DNA of 64,000 nt from Sphingobacterium puteale (GTDB lineage Bacteria > Bacteroidota > Bacteroidia > Sphingobacteriales > Sphingobacteriaceae). The stretch lies in contig NZ_RBWS01000007.1 in the NCBI RefSeq assembly GCF_003627955.1, forward strand, positions 186,001 through 250,000, given 5' to 3'. Numbering within the stretch: position 1 is the first letter of the stretch; every line of letters starts with the position of its first letter. Position numbers and translations under genes: made by a program. Below the pieces are notes generated by a model. The model was not told where the DNA came from and searched no databases. It worked only from the letters and a program-made list of their open reading frames with translations. This document shows, one piece after another, positions 19,765-28,434 of the stretch.

Positions 19765-19819
19765 CAAAGCTAAAGAATAGACTTTAATAAAACAACCAAA
19801 AAGTTGTTTTATTAAAGTC
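19765..19819 (-). promoter_or_regulatory. sod promoter with CAAC-N6-GTTG operator
   Basis: On the minus strand TAGCTTTG (19772-19765) fits the TAnnTTTG -7 box. Upstream lies a perfect 17-bp inverted repeat, arms 19780-19796 and 19803-19819 with a CAAAAA spacer, containing AACAAC-N6-GTTGTT. The repeat covers the expected -33 region, so a bound protein should block RNA polymerase. CAAC-N6-GTTG is the site I recall for cyanobacterial SufR. Confidence 0.75.
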
Positions 19820-19861
19820 ATAAAATTAATTATATCCTACAGATAGCTTAAAAAAAGGTCA

Positions 19862-19924
19862 TTGTAACTACATGTAGAAAAAGTAGTATCTTTGTTCAGA
19901 AATATTAAAACAACTTTTTTATTG
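19862..19924 (+). promoter_or_regulatory. Promoter and second operator of the SufR-like gene
   Basis: TTG at 19862 and TATCTTTG at 19887-19894 form a Bacteroidota-type promoter. CAAC-TTTTTT-ATTG at 19911-19924 matches the sod operator in seven of eight half-site bases and lies between the expected start of transcription and the ATG at 19929, as expected for autorepression. Confidence 0.6.
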
Positions 19925-19928
19925 TCAA

Positions 19929-20555
19929 ATGCAAAAAACACCTGCGGATAGAATATTGATGTTATTAAAAATGCGAGGTGAAGTTACCGCCGCCCAGGTT
20001 GCCACGGAGCTGTTGATCACAAAAGAAGGTGCCCGCAAACACCTCCTCAACCTTGCCAATCAGGGACTTATTGAATCCTATGCAAGAAGCGAGGGGATCG
20101 GTCGACCGTCTACCTACTATTGTCTTTCAGCCCTGGGACTATCAAAATTTCCGGATAGTCACGCTGATATTACTGTCCAGCTGCTTCAATCCATTAAACA
20201 ATTGCTCGGCGAAAATGCACTGGATCTATTGATCACTGATCGTGAAACAAAAGTATACCAGCGGTATAAAAATGCATTATCTGGTATGGAGACGCTGGAG
20301 AAAAAACTTGATATGATGGCAACCAAGCGAACAGAAGAAGGATATATGGCAGAATGGAAAAAAGAGGCAGAATCCTACCTTTTCATTGAGAATCACTGCC
20401 CCATATGTGCTGCAGCAACAGAATGCCAAGGTTTTTGTCGTTCTGAACTTCACAATTTTCAACAACTAATCGGACCATCCTACACAATCAACCGGATAGA
20501 GTATATCATCGAAGATGGTACTCGTTGCACCTATCGTATTACCGAAAAAAAATAG
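19929..20555 (+). CDS. SufR-like Fe-S cluster-sensing repressor
   Basis: 208 residues: winged HTH at the N-terminus (TAAQVATELLITKEGARKHL, GRPSTYYCLS) and a C-terminal Cys-rich sensor, NHCPICAAATECQGFCRSE, with a further Cys in DGTRCTYRI. Cys157, Cys170 and Cys200 sit where SufR proteins place their conserved cluster ligands; Cys160 and Cys166 are extra. SufR represses Fe-S assembly genes when it holds a [4Fe-4S] cluster. Here the divergent neighbour is superoxide dismutase, with a SufR-type palindrome on its promoter. It is probably a redox- or iron-responsive repressor of sod and itself. Specific targets are inferred. Confidence 0.8.
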   Translation: MQKTPADRILMLLKMRGEVTAAQVATELLITKEGARKHLLNLANQGLIESYARSEGIGRPSTYYCLSALGLSKFPDSHADITVQLLQSIKQLLGENALDLLITDRETKVYQRYKNALSGMETLEKKLDMMATKRTEEGYMAEWKKEAESYLFIENHCPICAAATECQGFCRSELHNFQQLIGPSYTINRIEYIIEDGTRCTYRITEKK

Positions 20556-20592
20556 TGTAACTTTTTCAGTTACTTCTTATATAACCAATAAT

Positions 20593-20618
20593 ATACCAAT
20601 AAGTATTTTTTATATTTG
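20593..20618 (+). promoter_or_regulatory. Promoter and operator of the TetR gene
   Basis: TATATTTG at 20611-20618 fits TAnnTTTG, 21 bp before the ATG at 20640. Just upstream ATACCAATAAGTAT (20593-20606) matches 12 of 14 bases of a second site, ATACCAATCGGTAT, found before the downstream FabF gene. Confidence 0.6.
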
Positions 20619-20639
20619 CAGTCAGAAAACAGCGATATC

Positions 20640-21233
20640 ATGTCAAAAGCAGAACAGACCCGACAATTTATCATTGAAAAAACGGCCCCTATTTTTAACA
20701 AAAAGGGCTATTTTGCGACTTCCCTTTCCGACATCACTACTGCTACAGGCTTAACAAAAGGCAGTATATACGGTAATTTTAAGGACAAAGATGACTTGGC
20801 TCTTCATGTTTATAGTTATCAAAGCAAAAAAATAGCGGATGGAGTAGATCAACACATTACCCAACAAAGGACAGCTCTAAAGAAACTCTTTGCTGTTTTT
20901 GATTTCTACAAAGAAAATTTTAAAAATATCGCTGCTTCGGGCGGGTGCCCACTAATGAATACCGCTATCGAAGCTGATGACTCCTTGCCTTTTTTGCTTC
21001 CTAAAGTCAGACGATCATTTACACTTTGGAAGCAACGATTGATTTCGATACTAGAAGAAGGAGTTAACAATGGAGAGTTTAAAGAGCATATTTCTACAGA
21101 ACATTTTGCCCTTACCTTCATGGCTATGATCGAAGGCGGTATTTTACTTTCAAAAATTTCAGGACGTGGCAAAGATTTAGCTATTGTATTGGATAATATG
21201 AAAGAAATGGTAGACCGGGAGATCAAAATCTAA
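20640..21233 (+). CDS. TetR/AcrR-family transcriptional regulator
   Basis: 197 residues from ATG 20640; a TTG at 20616 lies inside the promoter box and is rejected. The N-terminal TetR HTH is clear (FNKKGYFATSLSDITTATGL, then TKGSIYGNFKDKDDL). The C-terminal part resembles the TetR_C family of ligand-binding domains (SGGCPLMNTAIEADDS). It probably represses itself and the beta-ketoacyl synthase gene 61 bp downstream, both of which carry the same 14-bp near-palindrome. The ligand is unknown; an acyl-CoA, fatty acid or electrophile would be typical. Confidence 0.92.
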   Translation: MSKAEQTRQFIIEKTAPIFNKKGYFATSLSDITTATGLTKGSIYGNFKDKDDLALHVYSYQSKKIADGVDQHITQQRTALKKLFAVFDFYKENFKNIAASGGCPLMNTAIEADDSLPFLLPKVRRSFTLWKQRLISILEEGVNNGEFKEHISTEHFALTFMAMIEGGILLSKISGRGKDLAIVLDNMKEMVDREIKI

Positions 21234-21251
21234 TTTTTTTTAAACATACAC

Positions 21252-21265
21252 ATACCAATCGGTAT
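21252..21265. promoter_or_regulatory. Putative TetR operator upstream of fabF-like gene
   Basis: ATACCAATCGGTAT, a near-palindrome (ATACC/GGTAT arms) 29 bp before the ATG at 21295 and almost identical to the site in front of the TetR gene. Confidence 0.6.
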
Positions 21266-21294
21266 ATTGATAAATTAATTTTAATATCATAAAA

Positions 21295-22533
21295 ATGAAA
21301 AGAGTTGTAATTACCGGAATGGGGACAATCAACCCATTAGGAGATAACATTGATACATTCTGGGATAATATTTTACTTGGTGAAAACCGTACAGCTATCA
21401 TCAGCCGCTTTGACGCGTCTTTATTTCGGACACAAATCGCGAGCGAAATCAAAAACTTTCAACCGGAAAAATACCTCGAGCGAAATGAGATCAAGAGAAG
21501 TGATCTATTTACTCAATACGCCCTATATAGTGCGTCGCAAGCCTTAGAAGATTCCGGCTTAGATCCGAATACAATGGATCCATTTGATATTGGTGTTATC
21601 TGGGGTGTTGGACAGGGGGGAATGGAAACATTCGAAAATGAAGTTGAAAACTATGTGACAGGTAATTATATCCCTCGCTTCAGCCCGTTTTTCGTCCCAA
21701 GGCTTATTGTGAATATGGCTTCGGGAATGATATCGATGAAATTTGGTCTGCAGGGGATCAATTATACAACTGTATCTGCTTGTGCAACCTCCAATACGGC
21801 GTTCATGGATGCTTTCAATTACATTCGGTTAGGAAAGGCAAAAGTCTTTATCAGCGGCGGCTCAGAAGCACCTATTACCCCTGCCTCAGTAGGAGGTTTC
21901 TCTGCAATGAAAGCAATGTCGGGCAGGCATGATGATCCCAAAACAGCAAGCAGGCCATTTGATCGAGATCGAGATGGATTTGTCATGGGAGAAGGCGCCG
22001 GGGCCCTGATACTGGAAGAATATGAGCATGCCAAGAAAAGAGGGGCAAAAATCTATGCCGAGCTTGTTGGCGCATCCATGACAGCTGATGCCTATCACAT
22101 GACTTCGCCTCACCCAGAAGGCATAGGTGCGGCCAAGGCAATGTCGCTTGCTCTGGAAGAAGCCCAAATAAACAGTGATCAGTTGGATTACTTAAATCTT
22201 CATGCCACCTCTACTCCTGTTGGTGATATTGCTGAACTGAAAGCAATGCAACTGGCATTTGGCAAATCCAGCAACCTTTGGGTCAGTTCGACCAAGTCAA
22301 TGACCGGCCATCTGCTCGGTGCTGCCGGAGCAATTGAAGCGATTATTGCCATAAAGTCCATAAACAATAATGTAATTCCTGCGACTATAAACATCGAAAA
22401 TATCGATCCTGCAATCCCTGAGGGAATCAACATTGTTGTAAACCAACCTTTGGAAAAAACGGTGCATACAGCGATGAGCAATGCCTTCGGTTTTGGCGGA
22501 CACAATTCAAGTATCCTTTTTAAAAAGATTTAA
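21295..22533 (+). CDS. Beta-ketoacyl-ACP synthase II-like (FabF family)
   Basis: 412 residues with the thiolase fold of KAS II. The Cys-His-His triad is visible: Cys163 in TTVSACATSNTAF, His in LNLHATSTPVGD and His in SMTGHLLGAAGA, with the FGFGGHNSS C-terminal loop. It condenses malonyl-ACP with acyl-ACP. It is not in a fab operon and stands alone behind a TetR regulator, so it may be a stress-induced or specialised paralogue that adjusts membrane fatty acids rather than the housekeeping FabF. Confidence 0.92.
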   Translation: MKRVVITGMGTINPLGDNIDTFWDNILLGENRTAIISRFDASLFRTQIASEIKNFQPEKYLERNEIKRSDLFTQYALYSASQALEDSGLDPNTMDPFDIGVIWGVGQGGMETFENEVENYVTGNYIPRFSPFFVPRLIVNMASGMISMKFGLQGINYTTVSACATSNTAFMDAFNYIRLGKAKVFISGGSEAPITPASVGGFSAMKAMSGRHDDPKTASRPFDRDRDGFVMGEGAGALILEEYEHAKKRGAKIYAELVGASMTADAYHMTSPHPEGIGAAKAMSLALEEAQINSDQLDYLNLHATSTPVGDIAELKAMQLAFGKSSNLWVSSTKSMTGHLLGAAGAIEAIIAIKSINNNVIPATINIENIDPAIPEGINIVVNQPLEKTVHTAMSNAFGFGGHNSSILFKKI

Positions 22534-22553
22534 CATTTTTTTTAAAAAAAGAC

Positions 22554-22584
22554 TTGACAAAGTGTAATATAGACACTACCTTTG
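22554..22584 (+). promoter_or_regulatory. Promoter of small RNA copy 1 with spacer palindrome
   Basis: TTG at 22554-22556 and TACCTTTG at 22577-22584, 20-bp gap. The gap contains AGTGT-N7-ACACT (22561-22577). The same arrangement recurs at 35375 and 36872. Confidence 0.75.
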
Positions 22585-22589
22585 TAGTA

Positions 22590-22654
22590 TCATAATTTAG
22601 GTTTATAATTGGTTATTTAAGGTTTTCATTCTCCCCGTTTGAAAACCTTTTTTT
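22590..22654 (+). ncRNA. Small RNA, copy 1 of a three-copy family
   Basis: About 65 nt. From TATCATAATTTAGG through the terminator the sequence is identical to the copy at 35411 and differs by one base from that at 36908, while flanks are unrelated. It ends in an intrinsic terminator: AAGGTTTTC (22619-22627) / GAAAACCTT (22641-22649), a C-rich loop containing TCTCCCC, then T-run. It has no ATG-started frame. It lies just after the fabF-like gene but has its own promoter. I do not recognise the family. Confidence 0.75.
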
Positions 22655-22965
22655 ATGTTCAGTGGGTAACCGGAGGTTTTCAATCGCAACGTTACGTTTT
22701 TTAGCAAACTAGATTTTTTTATTTTTAACCGAATACGACAAAACTATTTGGCCCATTTCTCCATTTACCAGATATAAATCTGTTGGGTACCTTCAATAGT
22801 ATGTCACTGATGTTATTTTTCAGAACGGAGTCCGTGTCTTATCGACTATTTACCCCTTCTTCGAAGATGATTCGAGGCATCTTCGGGCCTTATTCGTACT
22901 TGGGGGCAGATAAGAGCGTTTTCTGACAGCCATGCTAGCGTCTTATCTCCGAGTATAACTCGGAC
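22655..22965. other. Intergenic stretch without a recognised gene
   Basis: No supported frame. A small hairpin, CCGAGT-ATA-ACTCGG, lies near 22957-22971. The sequence just upstream of the IS982 relic may be its decayed 3' part, but no translation is recognisable. Confidence 0.4.
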
Positions 22966-23250
22966 TCACCACGGACTCATGTCGCTCTCACCACGGATAC
23001 ACCCCGACCCTGATACGGAGATGTACCGGAGGAGACACGAAACGATAGCGAAGCAGAGGTCTTGCGTCCATGCCATAATCAGAACATTCAAAATCCCGCC
23101 CCTGTCATGGATGACTAAATGAAACCTGAAACCATAGAAGCAGCCCATTGTAGATTTTCCAACTTCGGCTATTCCTTTACCCCCCCTCTGTTCGCCTTAA
23201 TCCGCTTATTCTTGCAAACCCTAACCGGTGTCGAATCAATAAAAGAAATC
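22966..23250 (-). pseudogene. IS982-family transposase relic
   Basis: Minus-strand translation gives FIDSTPVRVCKNKRIKANRG, then after a frame change in a run of G, KGIAEVGKSTMGCFYGFRFH, continuing LVIHDRGGILNVLIMA. This is the central DDE-type region of IS982 transposases, which carry DSTP..VCKNKRI and KSTMG.F.GFKLH. The N-terminal half is absent and the C-terminal part is unrecognisable. No terminal repeats were seen. It is inactive. Confidence 0.8.
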
Positions 23251-23251
23251 A

Positions 23252-23288
23252 TAAAAAAACAGCGGGATAACCGAAGTTACCCCGCTGC
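23252..23288 (-). terminator. Terminator of the second susC-susD operon
   Basis: On the minus strand CAGCGGGGTAAC-TTCG-GTTATCCCGCTG (UUCG tetraloop, one G-U pair), followed by seven T. Stem 23260-23287. Confidence 0.92.
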
Positions 23289-23308
23289 GTAAAAATAAAC
23301 ATATGAAA

Positions 23309-24820
23309 CTATTCTTTACCATTATCTTTAGCCCACCATAGTCGCTTACCCCAATTGTAATCCACCGTTCCAGCTGCAGCTGCGTTAACATTCTCTGTAT
23401 TATACAAATACTCATTATTCGGATACGGCAAACGCCACGGTTGATCGGTGTGTACTTTTTTGAATTTTTGAATTTTCGAAGGATAGTTTGTAGTTGGTAT
23501 ACCAGTTCTCCTATATAAGCTCCATGCTTCAAAATTTTCTTTAAACAACGCTACCCACATATCCCAATAAATACGGTTTTTAGTATTATCAAATTTACCT
23601 GTATCAGCGAGATAAGCCGCTATTTCATCTGCTGCAATATTATTATCTTGCATGGACAATGTAACCGCTGTTTCATAAGCCGTTTTTGCTGAAATACCAA
23701 CATTGTATCCGGATAAAGCTGCTTCAGCTAACAAGTAATAGGTTTCACAAGCCCTATAGAAAGGTACCGCCCCAGCGGGATCATTAATATAATGATCGCC
23801 AATCCAAGAAATCGAGGTTGAAGGAGACGGATTTGTCAATGAACCATTTACAAATCCAACATACTTACCTTCATTATTTTTCCGAGCGATCGAAGCAATC
23901 CTTGGATCTTTGGTCTCAACTAAATGATCAATAAAAATATCAAACATTCCCCAATTATTGATTCGATTACCGTTGATACCTGATTCATACCAAGGTTCCA
24001 TATAGGGTAAAGTACCAGGGAAAAACATCTGGCAGTTTTCTGCGTTTGTCTCAATAATAGGATATTTCTCTTTATTGCCCGCAATTTCCTCAATAGTAGA
24101 TTTTGCCAATGCCGGCGCAACAGAAGAAATTCGCATTGCCATCCGTAAGCGCAGCGCATTACAGAATTTTTGCCACCTTAACATTTGCTCTTTTATATCT
24201 GCACTTCCACTATTGGTTTTTCCATAGATAACATCATAATCCCCCATTTCATCTGTACCTATACCCGCCGCCATTTCATCGGCAATTGATTTAAGGTCGG
24301 CCAATACAGCAGGGAAAATGTCTTCCTGTTTATCATATTTCGCTTTCAAGATGGATCCGTCCTCTGGACGTCCTTTAAACGCCTCTGAATAAGGAATATC
24401 GCCCCAGCCATCCAATAAATAGGACCACATATAATTATTCCATATCCTGGCAACAAGCCGAATATTTTTGTAACTCTCTGCTGTAGCCTCTGTTTTTTTC
24501 AATAAATCCTTCATTTGGGTGATATTGTAGTAACAAGCAGCCCATCGATTACCATAGGTATTATTCGAAGGAATTAATCCGCCCAAATTATCTGGATATT
24601 GAATTTTAACAATATAACCTGCAAATGTTCCATATCCGTCAACATCGCCACCGAATTGGTCTCCGGCATACCGCATGACATTTACCAACATGTTTTGGGG
24701 CGGAACATCTGACAATGCATCTGGATCGGTATTAATTTTTTCAAAATTTTTAGTACATCCCGATACTAAAAGTGCAGCTAGAACTGGTGTATATTTAAGT
24801 TTTTTAATAAAAGTATTCAT
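23309..24820 (-). CDS. SusD/RagB-like lipoprotein (SusD_like_2 type)
   Basis: Surface lipoprotein partner of the SusC 43 bp upstream. About 503 residues from ATG 24820, lipobox Cys22 (ALLVSGC); a longer frame to 24880 lacks a leader at its start. Typical stretches are NTDPDALSDVPPQNMLVNVM, the WNNYMWSYLLDGWGDIPYSE helix pair and YYLLAEAALSGY. This subfamily accompanies many SusC transporters of unknown cargo. Peptidase genes nearby suggest peptide or protein fragments, as for RagAB, but that is inference. Confidence 0.9.
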   Translation of the reverse strand: MNTFIKKLKYTPVLAALLVSGCTKNFEKINTDPDALSDVPPQNMLVNVMRYAGDQFGGDVDGYGTFAGYIVKIQYPDNLGGLIPSNNTYGNRWAACYYNITQMKDLLKKTEATAESYKNIRLVARIWNNYMWSYLLDGWGDIPYSEAFKGRPEDGSILKAKYDKQEDIFPAVLADLKSIADEMAAGIGTDEMGDYDVIYGKTNSGSADIKEQMLRWQKFCNALRLRMAMRISSVAPALAKSTIEEIAGNKEKYPIIETNAENCQMFFPGTLPYMEPWYESGINGNRINNWGMFDIFIDHLVETKDPRIASIARKNNEGKYVGFVNGSLTNPSPSTSISWIGDHYINDPAGAVPFYRACETYYLLAEAALSGYNVGISAKTAYETAVTLSMQDNNIAADEIAAYLADTGKFDNTKNRIYWDMWVALFKENFEAWSLYRRTGIPTTNYPSKIQKFKKVHTDQPWRLPYPNNEYLYNTENVNAAAAGTVDYNWGKRLWWAKDNGKE

Positions 24821-24863
24821 AATTATAAAATTATTTTTATTACGTTTTAACCTAATAAAGAAA

Positions 24864-27800
24864 TTAAAATGTAAAACCAAGTTTAAGACCTATACTTCTT
24901 GAATTAGGGACGGTCGCCTGTTCAAATCCTACTCCTCTTGAATCACTCGAAACACCACCTGCTTCTGGATCTAAACGCATCGTATTAGACTTATGCACCC
25001 ACAACATAGCTAAGTTCGTTCCCGTAACAGAAATATTGGCACGCTTAATTCCTTTTATTTTACTATAGAGATGTTTAGGTAAGTTATATGATATATAAGC
25101 TTCTCTCAATTTCAAAAAAGAACCATCAAAAACATACATTTCAGCGATTCCACCGTTTTCGTACCAATCTTGAGCACTAGTTTCAATCGTATTTTCAACC
25201 CAGCCATCTTTTCCGTCCGACATCGCGAATCTTTCATTCGTCATTACATCTCTACCTGCCACAATTGCGCGTTCACGGATGCCATTCGCGGCTGTAATTT
25301 CAGCAATACCTGTCGTGTAACCATGGGACATTGTTTGCGACCACACATCGCCACCTTTTCGAAAGTCGAGCATAAATCCAAATCTGAAATCCTTGATGGT
25401 AAAGTCGTTGCGCATAGAGGCTAAGAAATCAGGGACAGCTTGACCAATATCCTGACCGTCCAATGGGGTAGAAACCAATCCATTATTACCTACTTTTATT
25501 GCCCCCTTCATTGGACCTTTTTCTACACGATCAAAACCAGAGCCAACTAAAGTTCCCCAAGGTTTACCCACAGATGCCATATTGGAAATACCCCAAGTCC
25601 AGCCAAGCCTGTAATCTTTTAAATCCAATTGTGGATAAAGTTCAACAACTTTATTTTTATCCCTCGAGAAGTTAACTGTTGTTGTCCAATTTAGTCCATC
25701 TTCTCTTTTTAGGATATCCCCTCTTAACTGCAATTCAACCCCTTTGCTTTTGATCTCACCGGCGTTCAGGAAGATAGAACTAAAACCAACCACATTAGAT
25801 GTTGCCACCTGAAGCAATTGTTTTTTGTTAGTTTTGTTATAGTAGGTAAAATCCACATGTAAACGATCTTTGAATAAACCTAACTCAGTTCCGACTTCGT
25901 ATGAAGTAATTGCTTCGGGTTCTAAGCCTTCAATCGCATAAGTCATACTCTTATACATCTGAGCTAAATTATTATAGGAATCTGTCTGTGCATAGTAATA
26001 ATTTCCGTTTTGATATGGACGCGTTGCATTACCTACCTTCACAATGTTGAACCTCAATTTCCAAAAATTCAGGTAATCACTTTTTAATCCTTCAAAACTA
26101 GCCGTAGGCAACCAACTTAAACTTGCTGAAGGATAGAAAAATGATTTTTTCAGTGTTGAAGACCAATCATTCCGTGCGGTTAAATCTAAATATAACTGGT
26201 CTCGCCAACCTAAATTGGCTTGTGCATAGACAGAGTTTGATCGACCTTTAGAATGATCCATTAAAGTATAAGCATCCCCAATTTTATTACTGATCGTATA
26301 GACTCCTAGTACGTTCAACCCTCTCGCTCCCAACGTGTTTGTTTCAAACTGGTAATCCCGATAATTAGCACCCAAAATCCCTGTCAAGCTCAGGTCTCCA
26401 AATTGCTTATTGAAGTTTGCGATAAAATCTGCATTGAATTCAGAATTACTATTCTTCATTTCATCGAATTTTCCATTTTTGTTGTCGAAATTAAAATAGG
26501 TTGTCTCGAAAGTATGTGTATTATAATAATCCAATCCCACCCGACCTTCAAATCTCAAGAAATCAAAAGGTTGATAATGCAATGAAGTTTTCCCAAATAT
26601 ACGATTCATTTTAAGAGCATTTTGAGACTCATGCATGGTATAGAATGGATTCATATGATAGGCGGAATTCCAGTTGTAATAGGTATAATTTCCGACCTCA
26701 TCACGTTGATCCCAATTATTTTTCAGATCTTGCATATCTACCTGACGACCGAACCAGATCAATCCATTCATCGGATTAGCACTATCGTAACCTTGCATTA
26801 CGAGATTATTACTTTCAGTACGTGTGAAATTACTCATAATGTCATAAGAAACTTTATCGCTTAACTTATATTCATTATTTAACTGGGCTGTATATTTCTT
26901 TTGATCCGTATTGGGTACCGTTCCGCGCTGATCTCTAAAGGAAATGGAGGCCCGGGTAGAAGATTTATCTGTTTTAGAAAGTAAAGAAATATTATGATTT
27001 TGAGAAAAGCCTGTCTGAAAAAATTGCTTCACATTATTTTTATGGGAATTCCATGGAGTCGCCTGGCGTACACCGTTCACTACAGGGCTATTAAATTGTG
27101 GAATCATTAACCCAATATCCATTCTTGGCCCCCAAGATTCATCAATATTATCATTGACACCAAATTCTCCTGTTCCGTCGACATAACTAAAAGAATTTTT
27201 AACAACATAATCCTGATACGACTCTCCTCCGCCTAAGGTATTATAACTATACTCATCTCCTCTGGACCCTTGACCGTATAAATTTTGATACTTTGGTAAA
27301 TTGGCAGCTCTATCAATAGAAAAATTACCATCATAGGAAATTTGTACCCCATTGGCAGCCCGTTTGCCGGATTTTGTGGTAATCATAATAACACCGGCCC
27401 CTGCTCGCATACCGTATAGAGCCGCAGCTCCACCTTTCAAGATATTAAAACTTTCAATGTCATCCGGGTTAATGTCATTCAAGCCCGACCCATAATCAAC
27501 CCCTGTGTAGGTATTATCACCCGAACGTTGTGCATCATTTGTAATTGGGATACCATCTACAACAATCAATGGTTGCTGATCTTTTTGTAATGAGGAATTG
27601 CCTCGAATTGAAATACGAGCCGAAGAACCTATTGCACCACCAAATTGATTGACCTGCACTCCCGCTGCTTTACCTGCCAAAGCCCCCGTTAAACTATGCT
27701 GTCCCGCATCAGTTAACGCACTCGCTTTAATTTCTTGAGTAGCATAACCTAAAGATTTTTTTTCTCTAGTAATGCCCATGGCAGTTACAACTACCTCATC

Positions 27801-28097
27801 CAAATTTCTTTCATCGGACAATAGAGTAACTTCTAGCGTGGTCTGATTGGTCAGATTAACTTCCTTACGACCATAACCAATAGCCGAAACACTTAGTTGT
27901 CCTGCCTGTTTGTAGTTTATCGTAAATTCTCCATTTTGCCCGGTCTGTGTACCGGTTCCATCTCTAAGAGTGATTGTAACTCCAGGGATAGGTTTCCCGT
28001 CTTGGTCGACCACCTTCCCTTTCAAAACTGTTTGCGCATATACTGCCGAGCTTACTAAGACCGTAGCGGCTAGCATAGCAATGCTTTTTCTGTTCAT
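24864..28097 (-). CDS. SusC/RagA-family TonB-dependent transporter
   Basis: 1077 residues: signal peptide ending AVYAQ, carboxypeptidase-regulatory-like domain (VLKGKVVDQDGKPIPGVTI), plug with VVVTAMGITREKKSLGYATQ and the SusC stretch IESFNILKGGAAALYGMRAG, then a barrel ending LKLGFTF. First gene of a susC-susD operon. The only regulator next to it is an AraC protein 337 bp upstream on the same strand. No STN domain, so it is not of the sigma-signalling type. Confidence 0.94.
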   Translation of the reverse strand: MNRKSIAMLAATVLVSSAVYAQTVLKGKVVDQDGKPIPGVTITLRDGTGTQTGQNGEFTINYKQAGQLSVSAIGYGRKEVNLTNQTTLEVTLLSDERNLDEVVVTAMGITREKKSLGYATQEIKASALTDAGQHSLTGALAGKAAGVQVNQFGGAIGSSARISIRGNSSLQKDQQPLIVVDGIPITNDAQRSGDNTYTGVDYGSGLNDINPDDIESFNILKGGAAALYGMRAGAGVIMITTKSGKRAANGVQISYDGNFSIDRAANLPKYQNLYGQGSRGDEYSYNTLGGGESYQDYVVKNSFSYVDGTGEFGVNDNIDESWGPRMDIGLMIPQFNSPVVNGVRQATPWNSHKNNVKQFFQTGFSQNHNISLLSKTDKSSTRASISFRDQRGTVPNTDQKKYTAQLNNEYKLSDKVSYDIMSNFTRTESNNLVMQGYDSANPMNGLIWFGRQVDMQDLKNNWDQRDEVGNYTYYNWNSAYHMNPFYTMHESQNALKMNRIFGKTSLHYQPFDFLRFEGRVGLDYYNTHTFETTYFNFDNKNGKFDEMKNSNSEFNADFIANFNKQFGDLSLTGILGANYRDYQFETNTLGARGLNVLGVYTISNKIGDAYTLMDHSKGRSNSVYAQANLGWRDQLYLDLTARNDWSSTLKKSFFYPSASLSWLPTASFEGLKSDYLNFWKLRFNIVKVGNATRPYQNGNYYYAQTDSYNNLAQMYKSMTYAIEGLEPEAITSYEVGTELGLFKDRLHVDFTYYNKTNKKQLLQVATSNVVGFSSIFLNAGEIKSKGVELQLRGDILKREDGLNWTTTVNFSRDKNKVVELYPQLDLKDYRLGWTWGISNMASVGKPWGTLVGSGFDRVEKGPMKGAIKVGNNGLVSTPLDGQDIGQAVPDFLASMRNDFTIKDFRFGFMLDFRKGGDVWSQTMSHGYTTGIAEITAANGIRERAIVAGRDVMTNERFAMSDGKDGWVENTIETSAQDWYENGGIAEMYVFDGSFLKLREAYISYNLPKHLYSKIKGIKRANISVTGTNLAMLWVHKSNTMRLDPEAGGVSSDSRGVGFEQATVPNSRSIGLKLGFTF

Positions 28098-28434
28098 AAG
28101 TTTAGTTTCAGATGTTTAGTTTATAGTGCTTTTTTATTATGAACTAAGTTATCAACCTCTCATCCTCTTTACTAACCGAATCTTGATAAGTATTACCCGA
28201 TTATTAACCACAAATGTTAAATAAAATCAATAAATATCAAGACGCAACACCGAAACAGCACAAATAAAAACATACGCATGCTTAATTTCACATCATATCT
28301 TAAGAAACAACAAGAAAAACTAAAATAAAAAACGAAAATTTAAAACAAAAACAAGATCAAGCAAAAAATCATCTCATATTTGACATCCGAAGAAGAAATA
28401 TTAGAAAAAAATCCACATTGAAAGGTTCTTATAT
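28098..28434. other. Leader/promoter region of the second susC gene
   Basis: AT-rich region between the AraC gene stop and the susC start, both on the minus strand. It must hold the susC promoter, but I see no fully consensus TAnnTTTG/TTG pair on the minus strand and no clear hairpin. Confidence 0.35.

Noticed and set aside
19732..19821. N-terminal extension of superoxide dismutase
   Set aside because: The added 30 codons cover the TAGCTTTG promoter box and the operator palindrome and do not resemble a signal peptide.
22628..22640. TCTCCCC loop of the small RNA as a mimic of the anti-Shine-Dalgarno or with an 8-base match to the HxlR coding end near 36683
   Set aside because: An 8-base match is expected about once or twice in 64 kb on both strands, and this phylum makes little use of Shine-Dalgarno pairing; no target can be claimed.
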